Part shown: one piece after another, positions 53,539 through 63,495 of the stretch | Numbering within the stretch: the stretch's first letter is position 1 | Layout: each line of letters opens with the position of its first letter | Source: Aquirickettsia sp965229725 | GTDB taxonomy: Bacteria > Pseudomonadota > Alphaproteobacteria > Rickettsiales > Midichloriaceae | Reading direction: 5' to 3' | Assembly (NCBI GenBank): GCA_965229725.1 | Contig: OZ245923.1 | Span: forward strand, 496,001 to 560,000 | DNA: 64,000 bases | The notes under the pieces: generated by a model | Seen by the model: the letters and a program-made list of their open reading frames with translations, nothing else | Told to the model about the DNA's origin: nothing | The model's database searches: none | Position numbers and translations under genes: made by a program

Positions 53539-54267
53539 TTATTTTTTTAATATTGCTAATGCTCTAGTACCATATATTGTTAATATTACACCTATTTTTT
53601 TATCATCCTCAATTATATCCTTATTTTTGATTTCATAATCATCTAAATTGATATATTCTAGATGTTTCATTTTTTTTCCACGATAATTCATTCTGGCTGT
53701 CACTTCTTGACCAATATAGCAACCCTTATGAAAACTAATAGCATTTAATTTATCCATTCCTAAATTTAGTGGAAAAAATTCTTCAGGCATAAAGTCTATT
53801 CCAAATTCTGGTATTAAGCATTGTAATCTACGCTCATCATAAACTTTAAGCATATTTATGTCTAAATGAGGACTTACCTTTTTAGATTTAATAAAGTCAT
53901 AATATCTATATCCTAAATTAGAGTGTCTTGGATCGGGGTAGCAATATGTACCAAGGTTTTCATCACAAATAAATATTTCGGTATCAAAATTTTTAATTTG
54001 AACATCTGAATGCAATTTATAATTTTGCAATTTTTTCCTAATATCGTCTAAGAATTTTACATGACAATCCAAATAAAACGCATTTAAAAATTTAAAAATA
54101 AAAAAATCGTATAATATTTTTCCTTGAGGAGTTAACAATAAATTATACTGGAGGTTTCTTCCGTTAATTTTACCAATATCATTTGATAAAATATTTTGAA
54201 GAAATTTTACAGAATCTACGCCACTTACTTTAACTAATTTTCTGTGATCTAGCTTATGGATATTCAT
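53539..54267 (-). CDS. ygfZ: Folate-binding YgfZ/CAF17-family protein
   Basis: The 242-residue protein has the YgfZ signature KGCYIGQEVTAR near residues 180-191 and an aminomethyltransferase-like fold: VSGVDSVKFLQNILSNDI at the N terminus and LLLTPQGKILYDFFIF near 45. The family supports iron-sulfur enzyme maturation (CAF17/IBA57 relatives) using folate. The protein is shorter than E. coli YgfZ, but similar to other alphaproteobacterial members. Its upstream region abuts that of the divergent aroK. Confidence 0.9.
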   Translation of the reverse strand: MNIHKLDHRKLVKVSGVDSVKFLQNILSNDIGKINGRNLQYNLLLTPQGKILYDFFIFKFLNAFYLDCHVKFLDDIRKKLQNYKLHSDVQIKNFDTEIFICDENLGTYCYPDPRHSNLGYRYYDFIKSKKVSPHLDINMLKVYDERRLQCLIPEFGIDFMPEEFFPLNLGMDKLNAISFHKGCYIGQEVTARMNYRGKKMKHLEYINLDDYEIKNKDIIEDDKKIGVILTIYGTRALAILKK

Positions 54268-54399
54268 AATATCTGGATAAATTATAATTTATAAAGTGCA
54301 AATAAGTCTTAAAAAAATAATAAAGCTTGAAAATATTTAAAACTATTATTATTAATATAGCATATTAAGATTAGTTTAATAATTATTTCATAAAATTTT

Positions 54400-54930
54400 G
54401 TGATCAAAAACATACTTACAAAGCCAGTAGTTCTTATCGGTATGATGGGAAGTGGAAAAAGCACAGTTGGAAAAAAGCTAGCTAGAAAGTTAAATCTTCA
54501 ATTTTATGATAGTGATAAGGTTCTCGAGGACAGAGAAGCTTTAAGTATCGTTGATATACATGATTTTATGGGTGAAAAATATTTTCATCAAAAAGAGGAA
54601 GAAGTGATAAAAGAAATAATTGGATATGGAGTTGTGGTACTATCAACTGGTGGCAGCAGTTTTATGAATGAAAATATTAGAAATTTTATTAAAGAAAAAA
54701 CCATATCTATTTGGCTTGATTCAAACTTAGATACTATATATGAACGTGTTTCTAGAAGGAATACAAGGCCAGAACTTATTGCGTCAGACAATAAAAAAGA
54801 ACTGTTGGCAAAAATGCTTAAGGAAAGAGATCCCATATTTAAGCAAGCTGACATCAAAATTGAAAGTGATTTAGAAGCTCATCATTTGGTTAGCAGTATA
54901 ATAGAAAAATTAGATGCTTTTCAAAAATAG
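54400..54930 (+). CDS. aroK: Shikimate kinase
   Basis: The 176-residue protein has shikimate kinase length, with the P-loop IGMMGSGKSTVGKKL at about residues 13-27, the Asp in FYDSDKVLEDR near 36-40, the EKYFHQKEEEVI segment near 59, and the LSTGGSSF loop near 87. It phosphorylates shikimate on the way to chorismate. The start is GTG. No other aro gene is in the window. Classical Rickettsia lack this pathway, so its presence suggests a less reduced genome. Confidence 0.9.
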   Translation: MIKNILTKPVVLIGMMGSGKSTVGKKLARKLNLQFYDSDKVLEDREALSIVDIHDFMGEKYFHQKEEEVIKEIIGYGVVVLSTGGSSFMNENIRNFIKEKTISIWLDSNLDTIYERVSRRNTRPELIASDNKKELLAKMLKERDPIFKQADIKIESDLEAHHLVSSIIEKLDAFQK

Positions 54931-54939
54931 AGAACTTAT

Positions 54940-56043
54940 TTGACTAATAGGAAGAAAATTTATAGGGCTTTTATGTTATTTTTTTTCTTATTATTTGTTC
55001 TTATAATAACAATTTTCTTTTTAGCCAAAAAAAATGCTCATAGAAGCTATTATAAAGGCTCTATAACAAATCACTTTGATGGAGAAAAATTTCATAATTT
55101 AAAAAAAAATGATTCAAAAACAAATGATAAGGTAGTATTAAATTATTTCAAAAAAAAATTGCTAGGAGAAAGTGCTAGTTGGCCAAGTAAAATAGCTGTG
55201 AACTCAATAAATCCATTAAAAATTTTAAATGATAATAATGATGTAATATTTCTCATAAATCATGCAACCACACTGATAAAAACTTCGAATTATAATATCC
55301 TAACTGATCCTATATGGTCTAATTGTACAAGCCCTGTGAAATTTATTGGACCAAGAAGAAAAGCAGATCCTGGTATAAGATTTGAGGATTTACCAGAAAT
55401 CCATATAGTGCTAATAAGCCATAATCATTATGATCACTTAGATCTAAGTACAATAAAAATGCTCATTAAGAATCATGATCCGGTTTTTATTGTTGGACTT
55501 GGAGTTGGAGGAACTTTATCTCAAATGGGGGTTAAAAAAGATAAAATTATTGAACTAGATTGGTGGCAAAATTTTAATCATCAAGATATAAGTAAATCAA
55601 TAAAAAGTAATTTAGAAATTACTTTTGTTCCTGCGCAACATTTTTCTTCAAGATTTTTTGATGATAAAAACAGTACTTTATGGGGAGGTTTTACAATAAA
55701 ATCAGAGAATAGAACGATTTATTTTGCAGGCGATACAGGTTATGACTCAGAGCAATTTGCTCAAATTAGAGAAAAAATTGGTAAAATTAACGTCTCAATA
55801 TTACCAATTGGAGCATATAAACCAGATAGCTTTAGATATGTACATATGAACCCAGATGAAGCTGTAAAGGCTAGTATACTATTAGGAAGTGAGGTTAACA
55901 TACCAATGCATTATGGTACCTTTATACTTTCTTTTGAAAATTATGAAGACCCAATTAGGGATTTATATCTCTCATTAAAAAAGCATAATCTACCTAAAGA
56001 TCATTTTAGTATATTAAAAAATGGTGAATATACTTCTGAATAG
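54940..56043 (+). CDS. Membrane-anchored metallo-beta-lactamase-fold hydrolase (NAPE-PLD/UlaG-like)
   Basis: The 367-residue protein starts with one transmembrane anchor (residues 12-29). A metallo-beta-lactamase fold follows, with the metal motif SHNHYDHLDL near residues 161-170, the strand FAGDTGYDSEQFA near 265 and a final HMNPDEAV/MHYGTF pair. The NILTDPIWSNCTSPVKFIGPRR segment is typical of the N-acyl-phosphatidylethanolamine phospholipase D group. A lipid substrate is plausible but not shown. The start is TTG, nine bases after the aroK stop; the next ATG would cut into the anchor. Confidence 0.85.
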   Translation: MTNRKKIYRAFMLFFFLLFVLIITIFFLAKKNAHRSYYKGSITNHFDGEKFHNLKKNDSKTNDKVVLNYFKKKLLGESASWPSKIAVNSINPLKILNDNNDVIFLINHATTLIKTSNYNILTDPIWSNCTSPVKFIGPRRKADPGIRFEDLPEIHIVLISHNHYDHLDLSTIKMLIKNHDPVFIVGLGVGGTLSQMGVKKDKIIELDWWQNFNHQDISKSIKSNLEITFVPAQHFSSRFFDDKNSTLWGGFTIKSENRTIYFAGDTGYDSEQFAQIREKIGKINVSILPIGAYKPDSFRYVHMNPDEAVKASILLGSEVNIPMHYGTFILSFENYEDPIRDLYLSLKKHNLPKDHFSILKNGEYTSE

Positions 56044-56090
56044 AATCGGTATAAGGGGGCAACAACTAGAATTAGCAGATCAAGAAAAAA

Positions 56091-58166
56091 CTATAATTCA
56101 TTATAGCTATAACCACAATCATTCACATTCCTTATTATTGTCTTAGGTAAAAAATTTCCCAGATCTGCCTTATCTATATACCCTGCCGGATAATGCGTAT
56201 TTATATATTCGTTATTTTGATAATCTCTTAAATCATCAATTTTTTCTATACTAGAGGTAGTTTGATCATCTTGATATGTAGCTTTGTGATATTCTTCAAA
56301 TTTTTCTACAGCTGGTTTTATTAGTAGCTCTTTTACCATATGCTTGATGTGATCTTCACCACTTAAAAAAGCAAATTTAATACTTTTTATTAAACTTTGT
56401 ATTACTTCTGAATTTAATATGCAAACTTGTATATATTTAGGTAACTCATTTATCCTATCTGTCACCAATTTATCAATCATATCTTCTGCTATAGTTTTAT
56501 CTTTTTCATTTGTACCAAGTGCATCTAAAATATTGCTCTCACCATTTTTTCCTGTATTGCTATCCTGCTTTTTTTCTCCTAAATTAAGCTCATAAGCCCG
56601 TTGCTTAGCCTGAGTATTACCTAAGTTAGACGACTTTTCGCCATCTGATTGATAAGTAGTATCCTCTACTTGAGCATCTTCAACATTCTCTGATAAATCA
56701 GGCAGTTCTTTTTCATCAAAATTAGAGTCCTGTAATTTTGCAGCTTCTAATTTAACATCGCTTAAGATCTTAATGTGTTTGGCATACTTAAGCATTTTTT
56801 TATCATTACCTTTCTCTTTGGCTTTCCTATATTTATCTTCATATTGTGATTTTGTGAGCCCTTTAGATATTAATAATGCTGCTACTTCTTTTTTATCATT
56901 AATTAAGGCATAATCTAATATTGAATAACCCATAGAGTCAACAATATTTAAATTTACTCCACTCTCTATCAATATCATTAATACATCATAATATCCAAGA
57001 CGAGCTGCATAATGTGCAGGAGTTTGCCCACTTTCATTTTGGATATTTACTATTGATTCTTTCGTTTCTTGTATTATAAGGTTAACTTCTTCTGTATTAT
57101 TAAGTCTTACGGCTTTACTAAGCATTTTAGCCTGATTTTCTAAACTCAAAGATTTAATATTTTGTTTTACAATCTCTAACTCATCACTTTCTATTGCTGT
57201 TTTTACTGCCTTTTTACAGCTTTTTTCTAATATTTCCATTTTTTTATTAGAGCTTTTCAAATATTCAACATCTTCTTCCGTAAGAAAGACTTCAACTTCT
57301 CTTGGTTCGCCACCAGAAGGTGTGTAAATTGCGGTGCTTTTGCCCACTGTATGGTTCCAAATTATTGTATATTCCATTTCAAAATCTATATTTTTCTGCT
57401 TGGCCATAATCTTGGCCATACCATCTGCCTTAATGGTAAATCTTTTATAAAGTTCCGTATCATGATTGGTGGAAAAGCCTATGGTATTGGAGTATCTTGT
57501 ATGTGCGCCTGCAGCTATAAGATAGCTAACTATAGATGAATTTCCATTTATTAATGCTATCTCTAAAGGAGATACTACATTCTTTAGCTCTGAGATAGTA
57601 TAAAGATTAGATGTTTTTAATAGCTTTTTTATAAGCTCCCCATTACCATCATCACGCATACTGCCTGAATTAATATCAATATTAGGTATTTTTAATAGCC
57701 TTTTTACAAGCTCTTTATTATTATCTCTGCACGCTCTTCCTAAAATTGTATAACCATCTTTATCAAATTCACATGTTAAATCTGGAGTTTCTTTAATAAT
57801 AGCTTCAACTATTTCAAATGGAGTTTTGTCATCAAATATTATGTTTTTTTTAATTTCTCTTGCTTTATTTTTTACCCCATATGTCACTTGTGATCTCTTG
57901 AGGGTATCGTTTAAAGACATCTTAAAGCTTAGTATAAAAAAAATGTAATTTTTTTTAATGGTTTCTCCAGATTCTACTACTACCTCAAAATCACCATTTG
58001 GAAATCTTATACTGCTGGTTATTTTGAAATTTAGTTCCCCACTAACTTCTGGAAATATTTTTTTTATATTTATAATATTTTCTTTTATATAATTCCTAAA
58101 ATTTTTAATCATTTCTTCAGTGCCATTCGGAGATAATTTCTGAACTTCCCCAACTCTTGGATTCAA
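56091..58166 (-). CDS. Ankyrin-repeat protein, candidate type IV effector
   Basis: This 691-residue protein has ankyrin repeats in two groups. Near residues 115-215 are DGYTILGRACRDNNKELVKRLL and SPLEIALINGNSSIVSYLIAAGA; near 375-440 are GQTPAHYAARLGYYDVLMILIESG and GYSILDYALINDKKEVAALLISKG. The remainder is charged and low in complexity. No signal peptide is seen, as in many T4SS ankyrin effectors of Rickettsiales. The first standard start is a TTG at 58166 without a ribosome site. The frame stays open about 35 codons further upstream with no ATG or GTG, so the true start is uncertain. Confidence 0.8.
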   Translation of the reverse strand: MNPRVGEVQKLSPNGTEEMIKNFRNYIKENIINIKKIFPEVSGELNFKITSSIRFPNGDFEVVVESGETIKKNYIFFILSFKMSLNDTLKRSQVTYGVKNKAREIKKNIIFDDKTPFEIVEAIIKETPDLTCEFDKDGYTILGRACRDNNKELVKRLLKIPNIDINSGSMRDDGNGELIKKLLKTSNLYTISELKNVVSPLEIALINGNSSIVSYLIAAGAHTRYSNTIGFSTNHDTELYKRFTIKADGMAKIMAKQKNIDFEMEYTIIWNHTVGKSTAIYTPSGGEPREVEVFLTEEDVEYLKSSNKKMEILEKSCKKAVKTAIESDELEIVKQNIKSLSLENQAKMLSKAVRLNNTEEVNLIIQETKESIVNIQNESGQTPAHYAARLGYYDVLMILIESGVNLNIVDSMGYSILDYALINDKKEVAALLISKGLTKSQYEDKYRKAKEKGNDKKMLKYAKHIKILSDVKLEAAKLQDSNFDEKELPDLSENVEDAQVEDTTYQSDGEKSSNLGNTQAKQRAYELNLGEKKQDSNTGKNGESNILDALGTNEKDKTIAEDMIDKLVTDRINELPKYIQVCILNSEVIQSLIKSIKFAFLSGEDHIKHMVKELLIKPAVEKFEEYHKATYQDDQTTSSIEKIDDLRDYQNNEYINTHYPAGYIDKADLGNFLPKTIIRNVNDCGYSYNEL

Positions 58167-58425
58167 ACCAATGCTTGAATCTAATATACTTGTTTGTTTA
58201 GCGGTACTTTTTATATAACCCGTAATTATTAAATCTTTTTTTAAAAACTGTGAAATATCAGGTTAATATGATATCACATCTACTAAGGAATGAATTTGCA
58301 TATACAGACGGAGACGATGCCCCCTTTATCTAACAGTCGTGATCATTGTAATATAATATGACCATCTTTACAAGTGCAATTTTGGATTGCATAAGAGGCT
58401 GGTGATTTAATTTAAAATATAACTT

Positions 58426-59715
58426 TTAAATTTTACCTATAAAGTTATATAGTTCTTCTTCTTTTAATATTTTAGTTGCACCAGTTTTACGATTTTTTAA
58501 CTCAATAATTTTGTTCTTGGCATGCTTGGGACCAATAATGATTTGCCAACTTATACCAATTAAATCCATATCTGCAAATTTTTTACCGGGGCTATTGTCT
58601 ACGTCGTCATAAAGCACATCATACTTAATGGATAATTGAGCATATATCCTCTCTGATAATTCAGTACATTCAGGATTTTCTGTTTTAATGTTTATTATAG
58701 CTAGCTTAAATGGAGAAATTGAATCTGGCCATATTATGCCATTCTCATCATTACTACTTTCAATAATTGCAGCTATTAAACGCGTTATACCAATTCCATA
58801 ACAGCCCATCTCAGGAAACTTAAATGATCCATCTTGATCTTGATATGTGCAATTTAAGTCTTTAGTATATTTTTGTCCCAAGTAAAACAAATGCCCTACT
58901 TCTATGCTTTTACTTTGCAATATATTTAACGAACCTATGTTTTCATTTATATGCTTTTCCTCTTCTTTAGCATAAAATTTCTCATATTCTTTAAGTGAAA
59001 AATTTTCGTTTTTAAGATATTCCAATAATTCATTTTGATAATATATTAGACTTTCACCATTTTGTGCTAAAACATGGAACTCATGACTATAATCACCTCC
59101 CATCGCACCTGTGGGAGCTAAGACAGGAATAACTTCTAGTTCTAACTCTTTAAATATTTTGAGATATGTTACAAGGATTTTTTCATAACTAAGAAGAGCA
59201 TTTTCTTTGCTTGTATCAAATGAATATGCATCCTTCATTAAAAATTCTTTTGCCCTCATAACCCCATGTCTAGGTCTAATTTCATCTCTAAATTTCCAGG
59301 TTATTTGATAAAGAATTTTATTAACATTTTTATATGACTGGACACTATTATTAAATAAATCAGTTACAACCTCTTCACCAGAAGGGGGTAAAACATACTT
59401 ATTTTGTTTTTGATCTGTAAGATGAAAAATTTGTGACTTAAGATCTGATTCTTCTAATGCTCTTCCTGATTTTTCCCATATTGAAAGTGGTTGCAAAGTT
59501 GGCAAGATAATTTCATGACTATCGATATTATCAAGTTGCTGTTTTATAACGCATTTAATTTTATCTAAAACTTTAACCCCAAGTGGAAGCCAACAATATA
59601 CCCCTGAGGAAATCTGCTTTATCATACCACTCTTTAGCATTAACTGATGGGATATAAGCTTTGCTTCTGAAGTTATATCTTTTGTTGTATGTAGTAAAAA
59701 TTTGCTTAGACGCAT
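58426..59715 (-). CDS. proS: Prolyl-tRNA synthetase (short alphaproteobacterial form)
   Basis: The 429-residue protein is the short bacterial ProRS without the editing insertion, typical of alphaproteobacteria and mitochondria. Class II motifs are present: GVYCWLPLGVKVLDKI near residue 37, FRDEIRPRHGVMRAKEFLMKDAYSF near 142-166, and MGCYGIGITRLIAAIIE near 307. An anticodon-binding domain follows. It charges tRNA-Pro. It starts four bases after the gapR stop and ends the long minus-strand run. Confidence 0.97.
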   Translation of the reverse strand: MRLSKFLLHTTKDITSEAKLISHQLMLKSGMIKQISSGVYCWLPLGVKVLDKIKCVIKQQLDNIDSHEIILPTLQPLSIWEKSGRALEESDLKSQIFHLTDQKQNKYVLPPSGEEVVTDLFNNSVQSYKNVNKILYQITWKFRDEIRPRHGVMRAKEFLMKDAYSFDTSKENALLSYEKILVTYLKIFKELELEVIPVLAPTGAMGGDYSHEFHVLAQNGESLIYYQNELLEYLKNENFSLKEYEKFYAKEEEKHINENIGSLNILQSKSIEVGHLFYLGQKYTKDLNCTYQDQDGSFKFPEMGCYGIGITRLIAAIIESSNDENGIIWPDSISPFKLAIINIKTENPECTELSERIYAQLSIKYDVLYDDVDNSPGKKFADMDLIGISWQIIIGPKHAKNKIIELKNRKTGATKILKEEELYNFIGKI

Positions 59716-59719
59716 TTTA

Positions 59720-59965
59720 CTACTCTAACCCCACAGCATTTTTGTAAAGCTCAAAAAGTGCTTCTTGCTCATTGAGTTTATCAGCATCCATTTTTCTCAC
59801 TTTTATTACCTGTTTAATGATGTTTGGCACAAAACCTTTTGCTTTTGCATCAAGTAATAGATCCTTAATATCATTGTTAATATTATTTTTTTCCTCCTCT
59901 AACCTTTCAATGCGCTCAATGTATTGTTTTAAAATTTGTTTAGTATCGTTATCAATAGAATCCAT
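59720..59965 (-). CDS. gapR: GapR-family (DUF2312) chromosome-structuring protein
   Basis: The 81-residue protein matches DUF2312/GapR: IERIERLEEEKNNINNDIKD as an N-terminal coiled coil, then AKAKGFVPNIIKQVIKVRKMDADK, and EQEALFELYKNAVG at the end. In Caulobacter GapR forms a clamp on overtwisted DNA and stimulates topoisomerases. The length and sequence order are normal for the family. It lies between the permease gene and proS. Confidence 0.9.
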   Translation of the reverse strand: MDSIDNDTKQILKQYIERIERLEEEKNNINNDIKDLLLDAKAKGFVPNIIKQVIKVRKMDADKLNEQEALFELYKNAVGLE

Positions 59966-59976
59966 AAAGTTATAAC

Positions 59977-61044
59977 CTAATATTTATATAGTTTGCTTTT
60001 TTTGTATGCTTTTATAAAGAATCTTATAATCACAGCAATTATCGCTGTCAATGGAATTGCGAATAATATTCCAAAAAAACCTAATAGACTACCACCAACA
60101 AAAAGTCCAAAAAATATCCATAGCGGATGAAGATTTAAACTTTTCCCCATAAGTCGTGGTGTTATAAATACCCCTTCTATTACATGTCCCATAACATATA
60201 CTATTGCTAAGTAAACAATAATGCTTGTAGTCTTAAAATGTACAAATGCAAGAATCGAAGTTAATATAAAACTGAACATTATTCCAAAATAAGGAACAAA
60301 AAGTGACAATCCAGAAAACATACCAAGGACAAGCGCATAATCGACCTGCAAAATAAATAAGCTAATACTGTAGTAAGCAGCTAATATAATTGAAACAGTA
60401 ACCTGCCCTCTTATATACTTAGCTATAGTACCATTGATATCTTTAAAAAGTCTTATTACATCATTCCTGTGACTTATAGGGATGAAATTTTTTAAAGCAT
60501 CTAAAATCTTATGCATATCCAAAGCAAAATAGAACGTTAGTATCGGCGTTATCAACAAGATAGTTGCCAAATTCAGTATTATTCTACCAGATTGCACAAT
60601 ATTGGCAAATATTTCATTTGAGAACTTAAGGAAGTAAGTGGATATATTATCCACTCCATTTTGAACTATATCTGCTAAGGCTGGAAATTTAGCATTTAAA
60701 AATTCAATGATTTTGTCTGTTCCCATTGCTTGAGTAAAATATTTTTTTACATTCAATTTGACTATCAATTCATTCGTCTGATTAATTAATCCAGGAATCA
60801 AATAATATAAAATTATGAAAAAGATAGTAAAAAAGGTCGTTAATATAATAAAAATTGAAAGAGTTTTATGACATTTTTTCTTTACAGTTATATAACTGAT
60901 TATTGGCTCTAACATATAGGCAAAAACAAAGCCTAAAATAAATGGAGTAATAATATTGATAAATTTAAAGATAAGGAAAAGAATTAGTAAGCAAAAAAGC
61001 GCAATAATGATCCCTTGATTTTTATATACATTGTTAGTTTTCAT
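59977..61044 (-). CDS. AI-2E (PerM)-family permease
   Basis: The 355-residue protein has about eight hydrophobic segments with the AI-2E/PerM layout. An N-terminal pair includes ITPFILGFVFAYMLEPIISYI, a central periplasmic helical region runs near residues 95-150, and a C-terminal cluster includes GLSLFVPYFGIMFSFILTSIL and EGVFITPRLMGKSLNLHPLW. Despite the name, most members have unknown substrates. It lies between the zf-CHCC gene and gapR on the same strand. Confidence 0.88.
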   Translation of the reverse strand: MKTNNVYKNQGIIIALFCLLILFLIFKFINIITPFILGFVFAYMLEPIISYITVKKKCHKTLSIFIILTTFFTIFFIILYYLIPGLINQTNELIVKLNVKKYFTQAMGTDKIIEFLNAKFPALADIVQNGVDNISTYFLKFSNEIFANIVQSGRIILNLATILLITPILTFYFALDMHKILDALKNFIPISHRNDVIRLFKDINGTIAKYIRGQVTVSIILAAYYSISLFILQVDYALVLGMFSGLSLFVPYFGIMFSFILTSILAFVHFKTTSIIVYLAIVYVMGHVIEGVFITPRLMGKSLNLHPLWIFFGLFVGGSLLGFFGILFAIPLTAIIAVIIRFFIKAYKKSKLYKY

Positions 61045-61050
61045 TGTAAT

Positions 61051-61236
61051 TTACTTTCCTTTTTTATTGCCTTTTTTTATCACCCCTCTATAAGTGAACT
61101 CTCTACTGCAATATGGGCAAGAAATTTTCTCTTTCTTGATAGTTAAATATACTAAAGGGTGACCTAAGCTTTCTTCTGTGCCGGAACACCTTACTTTTCT
61201 AGTATCTGATACTATGTTATTATCTTTTGTTTTCAT
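61051..61236 (-). CDS. zf-CHCC zinc-finger protein, NDUFS6-like
   Basis: The 61-residue protein carries the CHCC zinc-finger pattern. C-x8-HP is formed by RCSGTEESLGHPLVYL at about residues 16-31, and CPYC by ISCPYCSREF at about 38-47. This matches the zinc domain of NDUFS6, an accessory subunit of mitochondrial complex I; alphaproteobacterial homologues are small stand-alone proteins. A role in complex I is likely, since nuoM and nuoN lie in the same run. Its ATG overlaps the coaX stop by four bases. Confidence 0.87.
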   Translation of the reverse strand: MKTKDNNIVSDTRKVRCSGTEESLGHPLVYLTIKKEKISCPYCSREFTYRGVIKKGNKKGK

Positions 61237-62003
61237 TCTTTATTCTTATGCATTTCATATAAAAACTTCAGCCCTTCTAAAGTTAAATTTTGTTCAAATA
61301 TATCAATAGACTGAATTTCGCCTTGAATTAAATTTGCATTACCCCCAGTAACAATGACCTTAAAGTCTAAATCTAAATCTTGTTTAATTTTATTAATAAT
61401 TCCATTCACAGACTCTTTGTACAAATAAAACATTCCTGATCTAATTGAATCTTCAGTATTTTTGCCAAGTATATGGTTAGGCTTAGAAAGATGAGTGTGT
61501 GATAGTAGATCAGCACTTTGAACTAATCCATTAAGTGCAGTGTGCATACCAGGCATAATCAAACCTCCTAATAAATCTTTGCTTTTTGTAACTACACCAA
61601 TTACTAATGCAGTGCCAAAAGAAATAAATATACAATTTTCATTGTAAAGTTTACTAACTGCAATTGCATTTGCTAAAATATCTGATCCTAATTTTTTTGG
61701 ATTGTCAATTTTGATATTTAGATCATGCTTTATTTCAGAGGCAATTATTGGCGTTAATTTTATGTATTTTTCAACAAATATTGCTATTGGCTTAGTAACA
61801 CTTCTAACCACAGATGAAATTATCACTCCCTTAATTTTTGTGTAATCAATTTCTGCATATTGGAAAAATGGCAATATCTTAGTTGCATACTCATCTTCAG
61901 TACAGTGCTTAGGAGTACCAATTCTCCATTTATTCATAAGTTGATTTTTTTCAAACATTCCAATAGTAATGTCACTATTGCCTATGTCAATGGCTAATAA
62001 CAT
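61233..62003 (-). CDS. coaX: Type III pantothenate kinase
   Basis: The 256-residue protein has the CoaX features: the ATP-binding MLLAIDIGNSDITIGMF at the N terminus, the GVIISSVVRSVTKP segment near residue 60, GSDILANAIAVSKLY near 103, SFGTALVIGVV near 127 and GGLIMPGMHTALNGL near 143. It makes 4'-phosphopantothenate, the first step of coenzyme A synthesis. The downstream zf-CHCC gene overlaps by four bases and nuoN lies 18 bases upstream, so it is embedded in the complex I run. Confidence 0.94.
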   Translation of the reverse strand: MLLAIDIGNSDITIGMFEKNQLMNKWRIGTPKHCTEDEYATKILPFFQYAEIDYTKIKGVIISSVVRSVTKPIAIFVEKYIKLTPIIASEIKHDLNIKIDNPKKLGSDILANAIAVSKLYNENCIFISFGTALVIGVVTKSKDLLGGLIMPGMHTALNGLVQSADLLSHTHLSKPNHILGKNTEDSIRSGMFYLYKESVNGIINKIKQDLDLDFKVIVTGGNANLIQGEIQSIDIFEQNLTLEGLKFLYEMHKNKE

Positions 62004-62021
62004 AAATTACCTGCTAAAATT

Positions 62022-63494
62022 TTACACATAATGACTAATTATTTTTAGCACATACGATGGAAACAATATATACAAAATGTTAAACGCAACTCCCAATGTA
62101 ATAACTAAAGTTTCTATAAGATTTAATTTAATTTTTGGTGTAATTAAATCCTTTTGCTCTTTATCAAAGTACATTTTCCTAATTATATTTATATAATAAA
62201 AAGTACCAATAACTGTTGCAGTGAAAGCTATAATAGCTAAGTAATAGGCGTTGGATTTTATTAATACAACAAATATATAAAATTTAGCCCAAAACCCTGC
62301 TAAAGGCGGTATTCCTGCCATTGAGAACAATACAACGGCTAATGAGAAGCAAATATAAGCATTATTTTTAGATAAACCCTTCAGCTTATCTAATTTAAAA
62401 TTAAAATTTGATTTTTGCTTTAAAACTAGGATTAAAGCAAAGAATGTAAGAATTTGAATTATATAGGTTATTGCATAGAAAATCGTATATTTTAAATCAC
62501 TTTTATTATAGGACACTACACTCATTAAAATAAAACCCATATTACCAATTGCGCTGTAAGCAATTAATCTTTTGATATTGTTTTGTATCAAAGCGACAAT
62601 ATTTCCAAATAGAATGGATAAAATTGAAACAACTATTAATATTTGCTGCAATTGTTCTTTAATCATTATCAATGGCTCAAACACTAATCTTAGGAAGATT
62701 ATTAATGCAGCAAATTTAGCGGAGGAGGCTAAAAGCACAGTAATTGAACTTGGTGAACCTTCATATACATCTGGAGTCCAATTATGAAAAGGAACTAATG
62801 AAAGTTTAAACATTACAGTGGTTATAAGCAAAATCAATCCTGTTAAAAACACTAAGTTTTGGCTATAAATGCAAAAATTTGTACAATAGTTTGTGAGGTA
62901 TATAAAGCTCATTTCATCAAAATTAATTGTGCCAGAATTTCCATAAATTAAAGATGCTCCAAATAAAAATACCCCGGAGCTAATAGCACCTAAAATGAAG
63001 TATTTTAAACTTGCCTCAATTGACTTGCTATTACTTTTATTTGTTGCAATTAGTATATATAAGGCTAGGCTAAACAGCTCCAATCCTAAATAAAAGGTTA
63101 ATAAGCTGTTACTACTAACAAAAACACACATTCCAAGTGTTGATAATGCAATTAATATTGGTATCTCAAAAGATGCTAATTTGTTAGTTGATTTGTAGCC
63201 AAAATAAGAAAATATCATGAGAATGACGCAGTTACATAACAATATTATAACTTTGCTAAATTGAGTAAACTTCGACACAATTATAGAATTATTAAACAAT
63301 AAATGCTGGCCTTCATCAATACTTAAAATTTGATAGACACTAATAATGAAAGTTAAAATTATAAGATTGCTTACAGTTTCAACGGGATTTTTTTTGATAA
63401 ATAGACCTGTTAGTGTTGATATAAAAATTCCAAGTAATACTATAACTTCTGGTGAAATATAATATATGTTAGTTAATAAATTTTTTAATATCAT
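62022..63494 (-). CDS. nuoN: NADH-quinone oxidoreductase subunit N
   Basis: The 490-residue protein is a 14-helix antiporter-like subunit of complex I. ALSTLGMCVFVSSNSLLTFYLGLELFS-type segments lie near residues 115-140, with the conserved Glu in GLELFSLALYIL. The FKLSLVPFHNWTPDVYEGSP motif with its conserved Lys lies near 225, and LIAYSAIGNMGFIL near 305. It pumps protons in the membrane arm. It starts one base after the nuoM stop. Confidence 0.96.
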   Translation of the reverse strand: MILKNLLTNIYYISPEVIVLLGIFISTLTGLFIKKNPVETVSNLIILTFIISVYQILSIDEGQHLLFNNSIIVSKFTQFSKVIILLCNCVILMIFSYFGYKSTNKLASFEIPILIALSTLGMCVFVSSNSLLTFYLGLELFSLALYILIATNKSNSKSIEASLKYFILGAISSGVFLFGASLIYGNSGTINFDEMSFIYLTNYCTNFCIYSQNLVFLTGLILLITTVMFKLSLVPFHNWTPDVYEGSPSSITVLLASSAKFAALIIFLRLVFEPLIMIKEQLQQILIVVSILSILFGNIVALIQNNIKRLIAYSAIGNMGFILMSVVSYNKSDLKYTIFYAITYIIQILTFFALILVLKQKSNFNFKLDKLKGLSKNNAYICFSLAVVLFSMAGIPPLAGFWAKFYIFVVLIKSNAYYLAIIAFTATVIGTFYYINIIRKMYFDKEQKDLITPKIKLNLIETLVITLGVAFNILYILFPSYVLKIISHYV

Positions 63495-63495
63495 C

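Noticed and set aside
58380..58425. Terminator after proS
   Set aside because: A TTTAAAA/TTTTAAA stem is possible but consists only of A and T and has no distinct T run; such stems occur by chance in this AT-rich DNA.
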